Origin: CAWUEX02 sp963921305
Lineage (GTDB): Bacteria > Pseudomonadota > Alphaproteobacteria > Rhodospirillales > Rhodospirillaceae
NCBI GenBank assembly: GCA_963921305.4
Contig: CAWUEX030000002.1
Span: 682,001 to 746,000 of the forward strand
Direction: 5' to 3'
DNA: 64,000 nucleotides
Of the stretch, positions 16,756 through 25,179 are shown piece by piece (the stretch's first letter is position 1; every line of letters starts with the position of its first letter). The notes beneath the pieces are model-generated. The model was not told the origin of the DNA. It did no database searches and saw only the letters and a program-made list of their open reading frames with translations. Position numbers and translations under genes: made by a program.

Positions 16756-18297
16756 TCATACCGCCACCGCTGCCGGCGCTGTCTTTTCGCGCTTCACCAG
16801 GAGTTTGTTCAGCGCGTTAATGTAGGCCCGGGCGGATGCCACCAGAGTGTCCGTATCGGCCCCCTGCCCCATCACCGTCTTTCCATGTTCTTCCAACCGC
16901 ACCGTGACCTCGGCTTGGGCGTCTGTGCCCTGGGTTACCGCGTGCACTTGGTACAGCTGTAAGTGCTGGGTATCAAAGGTCAGAGCCTTGATGGCATTGA
17001 ACGTGGCATCCACAGGCCCGTCGCCTTCCGCCTTGGTGGAGACCACCTCGCCGTCGAACTCCAGCTCCAGTTCCGCGGTCTGGTGTTCGATCTTGGATCC
17101 ACAGACCACCTGCAACGAGACGAATTTGATGCGGTCGTTGTCGCGGACTTCTTCGTCCACTAAGGCGACAATGTCCTCGTCGTAGACTTCTTTCTTTTTG
17201 TCGGCCAAGTCCTTGAAGCGTTTGAACGCTTCATTCATGGCGTTGTCGCCCAGGCTGTAGCCCAGCTCCTTGAGTTTCTCCCGGAACGCATGACGGCCCG
17301 AGTGCTTACCCATGACCAAGTTGGACTTCACCAACCCGACGGACTCCGGCGTCATGATCTCATAGGTTTCGGCGTGTTTGAGAACTCCGTCCTGGTGAAT
17401 GCCGGACTCATGCGCGAAGGCATTGGCCCCGACGATGGCCTTGTTGGGTTGCACCGGGAATCCAGTGACCGTCGAGACCATGTGCGACGCCTTGGTGATC
17501 AAGGTGGTGTCGACACCGGTTTCGAAAGGCATGTGATCCTTGCGGGTGCGCAAGGCCATGACGACCTCTTCCATCGCCGCATTGCCGGCCCGCTCACCCA
17601 GACCATTGATGGTGCACTCGACCTGACGCGCCCCGGCCTGAACGGCGGCCAAGGAATTGGCCACAGCCAAACCCAGATCGTTGTGGCAATGCACCGAGAT
17701 GATCGCCTTGTCGATGTTCGGCACCCGGTTGAACAGCATGCTGATCAAAGCGTGGTATTCGTCTGGCACCGTGTAGCCGACCGTATCCGGAATATTGATG
17801 GTGGTGGCCCCGGCATCGATGGCCGCTTCCACACACCGGCACAGGAAATCGTGCTCGGTGCGTGAGCCATCCTCGGCCGACCACTCCACATCGTCGGTGA
17901 AGTTGCGGGCGAACGACACGCTGTCGATCACTGCTTGGTAGACCTTCTCCGGCTTCATCTGCAACTTGTACTTCATGTGCAGCGGCGAGGTGGAGATGAA
18001 GGTGTGGATGCGTCCGCGTTTGGCCGGTGCGATGGCATCGGCGGCACGCTGAATGTCACCTTTGGCGGCACGGGCCAAACTGGCGACCGTCGACTCGGTC
18101 ACCTCCTCGGCGACGGCTTTGACCGCCTCGAAATCGCCCTGCGAGGCGATGGCGAAACCGGCTTCGATGACGTCGACCCGCATGCGCTCCAGCAATTTGG
18201 CGATGCGGACCTTCTCTTCACGGTTCATGGATGCGCCGGGCGATTGCTCGCCGTCGCGCAAAGTGGTGTCAAAAATGATGACTCGATTGGTGTTCAT
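16756..18297 (-). CDS. leuA: 2-isopropylmalate synthase
   Basis: First committed step of leucine synthesis: condenses acetyl-CoA with 2-oxoisovalerate. The 513-residue protein has the HMGL-like TIM barrel starting IIFDTTLRDGEQSPGASM (catalytic Arg and metal-binding Asp), ISVHCHNDLGLAVANSLAA (metal His pair) and NGLGERAGNA. The linker follows, then the C-terminal LeuA dimer (allosteric, leucine-sensing) domain from about residue 390. Length matches the type 1 feedback-regulated enzyme. The ATG has only a weak ribosome site. The 5' leader holds a possible Leu-rich leader peptide and hairpin (18365-18540), suggesting attenuation by leucine as well as enzyme feedback. Confidence 0.97.
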   Translation of the reverse strand: MNTNRVIIFDTTLRDGEQSPGASMNREEKVRIAKLLERMRVDVIEAGFAIASQGDFEAVKAVAEEVTESTVASLARAAKGDIQRAADAIAPAKRGRIHTFISTSPLHMKYKLQMKPEKVYQAVIDSVSFARNFTDDVEWSAEDGSRTEHDFLCRCVEAAIDAGATTINIPDTVGYTVPDEYHALISMLFNRVPNIDKAIISVHCHNDLGLAVANSLAAVQAGARQVECTINGLGERAGNAAMEEVVMALRTRKDHMPFETGVDTTLITKASHMVSTVTGFPVQPNKAIVGANAFAHESGIHQDGVLKHAETYEIMTPESVGLVKSNLVMGKHSGRHAFREKLKELGYSLGDNAMNEAFKRFKDLADKKKEVYDEDIVALVDEEVRDNDRIKFVSLQVVCGSKIEHQTAELELEFDGEVVSTKAEGDGPVDATFNAIKALTFDTQHLQLYQVHAVTQGTDAQAEVTVRLEEHGKTVMGQGADTDTLVASARAYINALNKLLVKREKTAPAAVAV

Positions 18298-18364
18298 GTG
18301 TCTGTCTCACGACTGGGGTTTAGGTACTTAGGCTCGTTCGAGCGACAACTTAGCTGCGCTTGAT

Positions 18365-18409
18365 CCCCTGAACGTCCGTCGCTCGCAGGCACGGAATGAC
18401 GCTCAGGGG
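18365..18409 (-). promoter_or_regulatory. 12-bp stem hairpin in the leuA leader, attenuator-like
   Basis: The arms at 18398-18409 (CCCCTGAGCGTC on the minus strand) and 18365-18376 (GACGTTCAGGGG) pair over 12 bp with one G-U pair, around a 21-base loop that can itself pair (CCGT/ACGG). The stem begins exactly at the stop codon of the Leu-rich small frame, so a ribosome on the leader would disrupt it. There is no following T run, so it is not a simple terminator; it may be the antiterminator or pause structure of an attenuator. Confidence 0.4.
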
Positions 18410-18540
18410 GTGTTAAGTCGCAGCCCCCGGTCGATGAGAAGCAGGCTGGCCAGACCGGTCAAACGCGCACGCGCCACCGCTTCCGCGGCCAAAACCGCAG
18501 AAATGCTGGCTGTTTGCGTGGCTGTGACCTGGTTGATCAC
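18403..18540 (-). CDS. Possible leucine-rich leader peptide of leuA
   Basis: A 45-codon frame from GTG 18540 to TGA 18403, preceded by AAGGA at about 7 bases. Eight of its residues are Leu, five of them clustered near the end in LLLIDRGLRL, just before the stop and the overlapping hairpin. This is the layout of a leader peptide that stalls when charged tRNA-Leu is scarce. It could also be a chance frame: the codons upstream remain open, and GC-rich DNA makes such frames common. Comparison with related leuA leaders would decide. Confidence 0.35.
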   Translation of the reverse strand: MINQVTATQTASISAVLAAEAVARARLTGLASLLLIDRGLRLNTP

Positions 18541-18665
18541 CTGCTTTTCCTTACTCAGACGCCGCCTCGGACCCACCCGAGACCGCTGTACGGTCCTTAA
18601 AAAGTACGTTCCACCCCGGAAGTCAACAATTTAGCACGGAAAATGGTTAAATTGCGGTGAAGCGC

Positions 18666-18697
18666 ACAAAAAAGGGGGCCGAAAGCCCCCTTTTTTT
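18666..18697 (-). terminator. Rho-independent terminator of ilvC
   Basis: A GGGGGC/GCCCCC stem (18674-18679 with 18685-18690) with a 5-base loop, flanked on both sides by A/T runs. On the minus strand it reads stem then TTTTTT, and begins about 23 bases after the ilvC stop. Because the T runs are symmetrical it would also stop plus-strand transcription. It separates the ilv operon from leuA. Confidence 0.9.
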
Positions 18698-18713
18698 CAG
18701 CCGCTTACGGGCG

Positions 18714-19736
18714 TTAGTTACGAGACTTGTCGACCAGCTTCTTGTCGCCGCCGATCCACGGCATCATGGCGCGGAGGTTCTTGCCGACATCTTCAATGGG
18801 ATGCTCGGCCCAGCGGCGGCGGGTCGCCTTGAAGCTCGGTTGCCCGGCTTGGCACTCGGCCATCCAATCGCGCACAAAACGGCCATCCTGGATGTCCTCC
18901 AGCACGCCTTTCATCCGTTCCTTCACCGAGGGATCGATCACCCGGGGACCGGAGACATAGTCGCCGTATTCCGCGGTGTTGGAGATGGAGTAGCGCATGT
19001 CGGCCATGCCGCCTTCGTACATCAGATCGACGATCAGCTTGACCTCGTGCAGGCACTCGAAATAGGCCATTTCCGGAGCGTAGCCGGCTTCCACCAGAGT
19101 TTCGTACCCGGCGCGAATGAGCGACGTGAGGCCACCGCACAACACCACCTGTTCGCCGAACAGATCGGTTTCGCATTCCTCGCGGAACGTAGTCTCGATG
19201 ATCCCGGCCCGGCCTCCGCCGATGGCCGAGGCATAGGACAGGGCGATGTCCATGGTGTTGCCGGAGGCGTCCTGCGCCACCGCGACCAAACACGGCACAC
19301 CAGCGCCGCGGGCATATTCTGAGCGCACCGTATGGCCGGGGCCTTTGGGCGCGACCATGAACACGTCGATGTCGGCGCGGGGTTCAATCAGATTGAAGTG
19401 AATGTTGAGGCCATGGGCAAAAGCCAACGCACCGCCTTCTTTGAGGTTCGGCTCGATGTCGGTCCGGTACAGGTCACCCTGGAGTTCGTCGGGGGTCAGC
19501 ACCATAACCACGTCGGCCCAAGCGGAAGCTTCGGCGGGGCTCATCACTTTGAGGCCTTCGCCCTCCGCTTTCTTACGGCTAGAAGAGCCTTCGCGCAGTC
19601 CAACGGCCAGCTCGGCGACCCCGGAATCCTTCATGTTGAGAAGATGGGCATGGCCCTGAGAGCCGTAGCCGATCACGGCCACTTTCTTGCCCTTGATGAT
19701 GTTCACATCGGCGTCACGGTCATAGTACACGCGCAT
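18714..19736 (-). CDS. ilvC: Ketol-acid reductoisomerase
   Basis: Second common step of valine and isoleucine synthesis: isomerises and reduces acetolactate or acetohydroxybutyrate with NADPH. The 340-residue length is the short class I form. The Rossmann motif VAVIGYGSQGHAHLLNMKDSG starts near residue 18, and the arginine/serine loop RKKAEGEG fits NADPH. The C-terminal knotted domain has the metal-binding acidic motifs (DLFGEQVVLCGG near residue 190, FECLHEVKLIVD near 225). ATG is preceded by AAAGGA at 8 bases. It follows ilvH by 38 bases in the operon ilvI-ilvH-ilvC and ends at a strong terminator. Confidence 0.97.
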   Translation of the reverse strand: MRVYYDRDADVNIIKGKKVAVIGYGSQGHAHLLNMKDSGVAELAVGLREGSSSRKKAEGEGLKVMSPAEASAWADVVMVLTPDELQGDLYRTDIEPNLKEGGALAFAHGLNIHFNLIEPRADIDVFMVAPKGPGHTVRSEYARGAGVPCLVAVAQDASGNTMDIALSYASAIGGGRAGIIETTFREECETDLFGEQVVLCGGLTSLIRAGYETLVEAGYAPEMAYFECLHEVKLIVDLMYEGGMADMRYSISNTAEYGDYVSGPRVIDPSVKERMKGVLEDIQDGRFVRDWMAECQAGQPSFKATRRRWAEHPIEDVGKNLRAMMPWIGGDKKLVDKSRN

Positions 19737-19774
19737 GAGTGTCGTCCTTTCGCAGTCGTCTTTTCTTGTTTTGC

Positions 19775-20512
19775 TTATCGCTTGGCGGCGCGCTTGCGTC
19801 CGCCTGCAGTCTTTTTCGATGCCGTTTTCTTGGCTGTGGTCTTTTTGGCTGGCGCCTTCTTAGCGGCGGATTTGCGTTTAGGCGAGGCTTTCTTGACCGA
19901 TTTGGCCGCTTTCCCACGCCTTTTGACCGCTTTTTTGGCCGATTTCGCTTTTTGCCGCGGCTCCAGGCTGCCAGCACCGCGCGCAATGGCGGCCACCCCG
20001 GTACGCGAGACCTCAATCAGGCCGAGCGGTTGCATCAGGTCGATAAACGCGTCGATTTTCTCGGAACTGCCGACCACCTCGAACACGAAGGACGTGGTGG
20101 TCGAGTCGACCACGTTACAACGGAAGATATCGCCGATGCGCAGCGCCTCGACCCGGTCATCACCGGCGCCGTCCACTTTGACCAACGCCAGCTCGCGCCC
20201 GACCGAGGGGCCCTCATCGGTCAGGTCCTTCACTGTATGCACCGGCACCAGGCGGCCGAGCTGCGCTTTGATTTGCTCGACGATCTGGCGTGTGCCGGAG
20301 GTGACGAGATTGATGCGAGACAATTGCGCTTCGGGATCGACTTCGGACACCGTCAGACTTTCGATGTTGTAGCCCCGGCCGGAAAACAAACCGATCACAC
20401 GGGCCAGCACACCAGCCTCGTTATCCACCAGCACGGCAATGGTGTGGCGATACACATCGGTGTCTTTCAGCCGCGCCGTTGGCACCGAGCCTTCATATAG
20501 ATTGCTGCTCAC
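19775..20512 (-). CDS. ilvH: Acetolactate synthase regulatory subunit with a histone-H1-like basic tail
   Basis: Regulatory small subunit of acetohydroxyacid synthase, which binds valine and activates IlvI. Residues 22-95 form the ACT domain (HTIAVLVDNEAGVLARVIGL, GRGYNIESLTV), and residues 98-178 the C-terminal ALS_ss_C-type domain (VDSTTTSFVFEVVG). The normal protein would end about residue 180. Here it continues for some 62 residues of low-complexity Lys/Ala/Ser/Pro sequence with repeated AKK, KKA and KKT units: 28 of the last 60 residues are Lys or Arg. This resembles the tails of bacterial histone-H1-like proteins and is not usual for IlvH. The frame is continuous, with a GTG start and AGAGGA upstream. 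It lies 33 bases after ilvI. Confidence 0.93.
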   Translation of the reverse strand: MSSNLYEGSVPTARLKDTDVYRHTIAVLVDNEAGVLARVIGLFSGRGYNIESLTVSEVDPEAQLSRINLVTSGTRQIVEQIKAQLGRLVPVHTVKDLTDEGPSVGRELALVKVDGAGDDRVEALRIGDIFRCNVVDSTTTSFVFEVVGSSEKIDAFIDLMQPLGLIEVSRTGVAAIARGAGSLEPRQKAKSAKKAVKRRGKAAKSVKKASPKRKSAAKKAPAKKTTAKKTASKKTAGGRKRAAKR

Positions 20513-20545
20513 GGCAGTGTCCTCTGTTGGGCGGGCAGGGCCGGA

Positions 20546-22354
20546 TTACACCAGCACCATGCCCTCTTCGGAAATCGGCTTCTCGGCTTCGTCTTCCGGG
20601 CCGAGCAGCATTTGGTTATGGGCTGCGCCCGAGGGGATCATCGGGAAGCAGTTTTCCTTCTGATCGACACAGACGTCAACGATGACCGGGCCATCGATCT
20701 TGATCATCTCTTTGATGGTGTCATCGACCTTCGCGGGATCGGTCACGCGCAGACCGGCCATGCCATAGGCCTCCGCCAACTTTACGAAGTCCGGCAGGCT
20801 ATCCGTGTAGCTCTCCGAGTAACGCCCGCCGTGCAGCAGCTCCTGCCACTGGCGCACCATCCCCATGTACTGGTTGTTGACGATGAACACCTTGATCGGC
20901 AAACGGTACTGCACCGCCGTCGACAGTTCCTGGATGTTCATCAGAACCGAGGCCTCGCCGGCAATGTCGATCACCAGACCGTCCGGATTGCCGAGCTGCA
21001 CACCAAGTGCCGCCGGCAGGCCGTAGCCCATGGTGCCAAGGCCGCCCGAGGTCATCCAGCGGTTGGGTTTGTCAAAGCGGTAGAACTGCGCCGCCCACAT
21101 CTGGTGCTGGCCGACCTCCGTGGTGATGAAGGTCTTCTTGTTCTTGGTCAGTTCGAACAAGCGCTCAATGGCGTACTGCGGCTTAATGGTCTTGCCGGTT
21201 TGCTCATACTTAAGGCAATCCCGTGCCTGCCAGGTCTTGATGTCCGCCCACCACGCTTTCAGGGCCTTGGTATTGGGCCGCTGCTTGCGCTTCTTCCAAG
21301 TCTTGAGCATCTCTTTGAGCACGACACCGGCATCGCCGATCACAGGCACGTCGACAATGACGTTCTTGTTGATCGACGAGGGATCGACATCCACATGAAT
21401 CTTCTTCGAGCCCGGCGAAAAGAAATTTAGGTTACCGGTCACACGGTCATCGAACCGGGCGCCGATGTTGATCATCACGTCGCAGCCATGCATCGCCAAA
21501 TTGGACTCATAGGTCCCATGCATGCCGACCATGCCGAGCCAGTTCGGCCCGGAGGCGGGATAGGCGCCGAGACCCATCAGGGTCGACGTGATCGGAAAGC
21601 CGGTCGTCTTGACCAACTCAATGAGAGTCTTGCTGGCCGCCGGGCCGGCGTTGATGACACCACCGCCGGTATAGAACAACGGCCGCTCGGCGTTGACCAT
21701 CAGATCCACGGCCGCTTCGATTGACGCCGGATCGGGCTTAAACGCGGGCTGATAGGTCTTGTGCTGCTCACGCTCAATACCGCGCGGCGCCGTGGTGTAG
21801 GTGCCCTTATCCATAACCACGTCTTTGGGCAGGTCGACCACCACCGGGCCGGGCCGTCCCGACCGGGCCACGTAAAACGCTTCATGAATGGTCTGCGCCA
21901 ACGCGTTGACGTCCTTCACCAGATAATTGTGCTTGGTGCAGGGCCGCGTGATGCCAACGGTATCAGCTTCCTGAAAGGCATCATTGCCGATCAGATGAGT
22001 CGGCACCTGGCCGGTTAGGCACACCACCGGAACAGAATCCATCAGCGCGTCGGTCAGCCCAGTGACGGCGTTGGTCGCACCCGGACCAGACGTCACCAGC
22101 ACCACGCCGACTTTCCCGGTTGAGCGGGCGTAGCCCTCGGCGGCGTGCACGGCGCCTTGCTCGTGGCGCACCAGGATGTGGCGGATCGAGTTCTGCTTGA
22201 ACAGCTCGTCATAGATAGGCAGCACCGCGCCGCCGGGATAGCCGAAGACGACTTCCACACCCTGCTCCTGCAACGCTTGGAGGATCAGGCGCGCGCCGTT
22301 TGCTACACGGCTATCGCCGCTTGCTTTGCGGCTGGCTGCAGAATCGCGGGGCAT
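20546..22354 (-). CDS. ilvI: Acetolactate synthase catalytic subunit
   Basis: A 602-residue thiamine-diphosphate enzyme forming acetolactate or acetohydroxybutyrate from pyruvate. The N-terminal domain contains VVFGYPGGAVLPIYDEL with the catalytic Glu in the ARHEQGAVHAAEGYAR-like block (here RHEQGAVHAAEGYARSTG). The FAD-binding middle domain follows, and the ThDP motif begins GDG-like in IDIAGEASVLMNIQELSTA, ending in NNQYMGMVRQW. I chose ATG 22354, with AGGA 9 bases upstream; a longer frame from 22459 would translate through the miaA terminator. It may be called ilvB in some genomes. It is cotranscribed with ilvH and ilvC. Confidence 0.96.
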   Translation of the reverse strand: MPRDSAASRKASGDSRVANGARLILQALQEQGVEVVFGYPGGAVLPIYDELFKQNSIRHILVRHEQGAVHAAEGYARSTGKVGVVLVTSGPGATNAVTGLTDALMDSVPVVCLTGQVPTHLIGNDAFQEADTVGITRPCTKHNYLVKDVNALAQTIHEAFYVARSGRPGPVVVDLPKDVVMDKGTYTTAPRGIEREQHKTYQPAFKPDPASIEAAVDLMVNAERPLFYTGGGVINAGPAASKTLIELVKTTGFPITSTLMGLGAYPASGPNWLGMVGMHGTYESNLAMHGCDVMINIGARFDDRVTGNLNFFSPGSKKIHVDVDPSSINKNVIVDVPVIGDAGVVLKEMLKTWKKRKQRPNTKALKAWWADIKTWQARDCLKYEQTGKTIKPQYAIERLFELTKNKKTFITTEVGQHQMWAAQFYRFDKPNRWMTSGGLGTMGYGLPAALGVQLGNPDGLVIDIAGEASVLMNIQELSTAVQYRLPIKVFIVNNQYMGMVRQWQELLHGGRYSESYTDSLPDFVKLAEAYGMAGLRVTDPAKVDDTIKEMIKIDGPVIVDVCVDQKENCFPMIPSGAAHNQMLLGPEDEAEKPISEEGMVLV

Positions 22355-22399
22355 GGGTGTTGTCCTAAGTGAGCCGCCATGCTGGGCGGTGTGGTCTCC

Positions 22400-22432
22400 A
22401 CAAAAACAGAAACCGCCTCCGTTGGGAGGCGG
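22400..22432 (-). terminator. Rho-independent terminator between miaA and ilvI
   Basis: A perfect stem CCGCCTCC/GGAGGCGG (22425-22432 with 22413-22420) with a 4-base loop, followed on the minus strand by TTTCTGTTTTTG. It lies 31 bases after the miaA stop and 46 bases before the ilvI start. It can end the DUF1015-miaA transcript, or act as an attenuator for ilvI if the ilv operon is read from upstream. Confidence 0.85.
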
Positions 22433-22462
22433 AAAGCGAGGGTAACTATCAAGGGCCACCCG

Positions 22463-23404
22463 CTAGGTCAACACCAAATGACGAATTTTTGGAAAGATTT
22501 CTTGAAATAAACTTTCTGAAAATTGCGCATTAAGCGTTTCAGACGCATGAAACTGAGTCCGAAACCAGGTGGTCTGGCGCTTGGCATAGTTGCGGGTGTG
22601 CTGCTGGGCCTTGGTTATCGCCTCTTCCCGGGACGCCTGTCCGCCCAGGAATTCCGCCAATTCCGGCACCCCCAGCGCCTTCATCACCGGCAAACCGGGA
22701 TCGAGCTGGCGCGCCAGCAAAGCCTCGACCTCGGCCAAAGCCCCGTGCTCCAGCATCTGTTCGAACCGAGCATCACAGCGGGCGTAGAGATCCTCGCGCG
22801 GCGGGCGTAGCAGCACGGTGTGGAAGGCCCCGTCAACCAGCGGCCTGGGCGGCGAGTCCTCTTGCCACTGGTGCAGCGGCTTGCCGGTCGCGGTCGCCAC
22901 CTCCCACGCGCGCAGGATGCGCTGACGGTCCTTGGGTTTCAGCGTAGCCGCACCCTCTGGGTCCTTCGCTTTGAGATCTTCGTATAGGGCTTCGTTACCT
23001 TGCTCGAGCCGCAGCCGGCGCCCTTCCGATTTCACGTCGGCTGGAATGTCGGGAATGGCACTGATGCCCTCCATCAACGTCTTGAGGTACATCCCGGTGC
23101 CACCCACCACGACGGGAAGGCGTCCAGCGGTGCGGGCCTTACTGATTTCATCAGCTGCGTCCGCAACCCACGCCGCCGCAGTGCACGCCTCAGCCCCATC
23201 GCGAGTGCCGTACAACACATGCGGTGCGCGCGCTTCGTCTTCGGCGCCGGGCCGCGCGGTCAACACATGCAGATCGCGATAGACCTGCATGCTGTCGGCG
23301 TTGATGACGGTCCCGCCCACTTCCTCGGCCACGCGCAGTGCCAACCCCGACTTGCCGCTGGCCGTCGGCCCGGCAATGACGAGGATGGGACGATCGTCTG
23401 GCAT
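22463..23404 (-). CDS. miaA: tRNA dimethylallyltransferase
   Basis: Transfers a dimethylallyl group to N6 of adenosine 37 in tRNAs that read UNN codons. The 313-residue protein begins with the P-loop IAGPTASGKSGLALRVAE (residues 9-26), followed by INADSMQVYRDL (catalytic Asp and substrate contacts), VVGGTGMYLKTLMEG and the C-terminal tRNA-binding helix region ending in RNYAKRQTTWFR. Length is typical. It starts 8 bases after the DUF1015 gene and is followed by a terminator, so these two genes form a small operon ahead of ilvI. Confidence 0.95.
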   Translation of the reverse strand: MPDDRPILVIAGPTASGKSGLALRVAEEVGGTVINADSMQVYRDLHVLTARPGAEDEARAPHVLYGTRDGAEACTAAAWVADAADEISKARTAGRLPVVVGGTGMYLKTLMEGISAIPDIPADVKSEGRRLRLEQGNEALYEDLKAKDPEGAATLKPKDRQRILRAWEVATATGKPLHQWQEDSPPRPLVDGAFHTVLLRPPREDLYARCDARFEQMLEHGALAEVEALLARQLDPGLPVMKALGVPELAEFLGGQASREEAITKAQQHTRNYAKRQTTWFRTQFHASETLNAQFSESLFQEIFPKIRHLVLT

Positions 23405-23412
23405 GCAATGTG

Positions 23413-24636
23413 TTAGTCGAGCACGTGGCTCAGCAGTCCGTCCGCCAGCTTGGGTTCGAACCAGGTGGACTTGGGCGGCATCACTTCGCCGGCATCGGCT
23501 ACGGCCATGAGGTCGGCCATGCTGGTGGGATACAACGCAAACGCCACCGCCATCTCGCCGGAGTTCACGCGCTTTTCCAGCTCCCCCAACCCCCGGATGC
23601 CGCCGACAAAGTCGACGCGCTCATCGGTGCGGGGATCGGAGATGCCGAGCAGTGGTTCGATCAGATTGGCGTGCAGCAGGCTTACGTCCAACTTGCCCAC
23701 CGGATCGTCTGCCGGGATGTAATCGTCGTGAAGAGTGAGGCGGTACCACGCACCGTCGAGATACATCCCGAAGGTCGCGGCCTTTTCCGGCTTTGCCGGG
23801 CCATCGCTGAGCTCGACATCGAAGCGCTCGCCAATCTTGCTGAGCAGGTCCTTGGCGCTGAGACCGTTGAGGTCTTTGACGACCCGGTTGTAGTCGAGAA
23901 TGCGCATCTCATCATCGGCATAGGCGACGGTGAGAAAATACTGCGCACTTTCGGTATCCGGCTTGGCCTTGGCGACACGGGACCCCGCCGCCGAACGGTG
24001 ATGACCGTCAGCAATATAGAGTGCCGGCATGGCGTTAAAGGCTTCGCTGAGGGCGGCTATGTGGTCGTCCTGATCGATCACCCAGATGGCATGGCCGACG
24101 CCGTCATCTGCGATCACGTCATAGACAGGACCTTTCGCAGTGACGGCATCGAGCACCGTACTCACCGCCGCTGAGGCTTTGTAGGCCAGCAGCACGGGTC
24201 CGGTTTGCGCGTTCAGCGCAGTGACCTGGTTGACGCGGTCGTCTTCTTTCTTGGGCCGGGTGAATTCATGTTTGCGGATGTCGTTGGCGTCATAAGCGCT
24301 GGCCGAGGCGATCATGGCCACGCCCGTCTGCGTGTGATCGCCCATCGTCAAGCGGTAGGCGTAGTAACAGGGCTTGGCATCGCGCATGAGCACGCCGTCG
24401 TCGATCAAGCGCTGCAAGTTTTCCGCGCCCTTATCATAGACGGCTTGGGAATAGACATCCGTGCCTTCGGGCAGATCAATCTCCGGCTTGGAAATATGCA
24501 AAAAGCTATGGGGCTTGCCGGCGGCGCGGTCACGCGCCTCATCAGTGTTCAATACGTCATAGGGCGGGGCCGCGACGGCAGCGGCTTGCTCGGGTACGGG
24601 GCGCAGCGCGGCAAAGGGGCGGACAAGATCAGGCAT
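23413..24636 (-). CDS. DUF1015 family protein
   Basis: A 407-residue cytoplasmic protein of the conserved DUF1015 family. Family hallmarks are the N-terminal VRPFAALRPVPEQAAAVAAPPYDV, YYAYRLTMGDHTQTG in the middle, and the IADGHHRSAAGSRVA block near residue 212 with paired histidines. No biochemical function is established for the family that I can state safely; the GHHR motif suggests a phosphate- or nucleotide-related role but this is unproven. It starts the two-gene unit with miaA. Upstream is a 223-base region before the divergent small gene at 24860, where I see no other feature. Confidence 0.85.
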   Translation of the reverse strand: MPDLVRPFAALRPVPEQAAAVAAPPYDVLNTDEARDRAAGKPHSFLHISKPEIDLPEGTDVYSQAVYDKGAENLQRLIDDGVLMRDAKPCYYAYRLTMGDHTQTGVAMIASASAYDANDIRKHEFTRPKKEDDRVNQVTALNAQTGPVLLAYKASAAVSTVLDAVTAKGPVYDVIADDGVGHAIWVIDQDDHIAALSEAFNAMPALYIADGHHRSAAGSRVAKAKPDTESAQYFLTVAYADDEMRILDYNRVVKDLNGLSAKDLLSKIGERFDVELSDGPAKPEKAATFGMYLDGAWYRLTLHDDYIPADDPVGKLDVSLLHANLIEPLLGISDPRTDERVDFVGGIRGLGELEKRVNSGEMAVAFALYPTSMADLMAVADAGEVMPPKSTWFEPKLADGLLSHVLD

Positions 24637-24859
24637 TCGTTAACTTCCAGACGGTAAAGCTGACGCGGGTTTACCCGCTGCCATGCCTGAGGCGCAACCG
24701 GCATAGGCCGATTTCCGGCGGATCACGGAAATTTAATGAGAACCCTGTGGCCGCTGTGAGCGTATTGAAGTAACTGTCACCACATTCAACCATCCGTTTA
24801 AATTGTTGCGGACTTAGTAGCGTGTCGATATATTTAGCGTCCTCAAGGGATACAAAGAC

Positions 24860-25162
24860 ATGCCCAAAGCGAAATCAGATATTTTGGACGATATCCAAGC
24901 GTTCATCGCCAAACATGGGAACAACTACAAAGAGTGGTATGTCGGCACCTCGGCCAACCCGAAGGCTCACTTGTCGAAGTTTCACAAGATCAAGAATGGC
25001 GACAAAGGTCTGATGCGTACGGCGCAGACCGAGCTCCAGGCGGCGGAGGTTGCTGAGTTTTTCGTCGACCAGGGGTCCAAGGGCGACCCCAACGTCACCC
25101 ATGACAGTATCTGCGTGTATGCTTTCAAGCTGGCGAAGCACACCCGGCCGAAAGCGGCTTAA
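24860..25162 (+). CDS. Small conserved-looking protein, function unknown
   Basis: Encodes 100 residues, basic and soluble, without signal peptide. The sequence begins with a helix, then NYKEWYVGTSANPKAHL, which is loosely reminiscent of the first strands of a GIY-YIG-type fold (a Tyr-Val-Gly followed by a strand and helix). The catalytic Arg/Glu arrangement of that nuclease family cannot be confirmed, so I give no function. ATG 24860 follows a purine-rich stretch (AAGGGATACAAAGAC). It is monocistronic and convergent with the amine oxidase gene, 17 bases between stops. Confidence 0.6.
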   Translation: MPKAKSDILDDIQAFIAKHGNNYKEWYVGTSANPKAHLSKFHKIKNGDKGLMRTAQTELQAAEVAEFFVDQGSKGDPNVTHDSICVYAFKLAKHTRPKAA

Positions 25163-25179
25163 CCCCTAATATTTCCAGC

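Larger units (their letters stand above)
18298..18713. other. 416-base region between ilvC and leuA
   Basis: This is the longest gene-free stretch in the window. From the ilvC side it holds the ilvC terminator (18666-18697), then an AT-richer stretch around 18600-18660 where a leuA promoter could lie. After that come a possible 45-codon leader frame (18403-18540, minus) and a 12-bp stem hairpin (18365-18409). About 65 bases of leader remain before the leuA start, including a small GCTCG/CGAGC inverted repeat near 18335. Confidence 0.6.

Noticed and set aside
18410..18634. Plus-strand 74-codon frame in the leuA leader
   Set aside because: Opposite to the leader direction, no ribosome site, Arg/Ser/Thr-rich shadow.
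19332..20372. 346-codon plus-strand frame opposite ilvC and ilvH
   Set aside because: Its Phe/Leu/Arg-rich middle is just the complement of the Lys/Ala tail of IlvH; no ribosome site or family.
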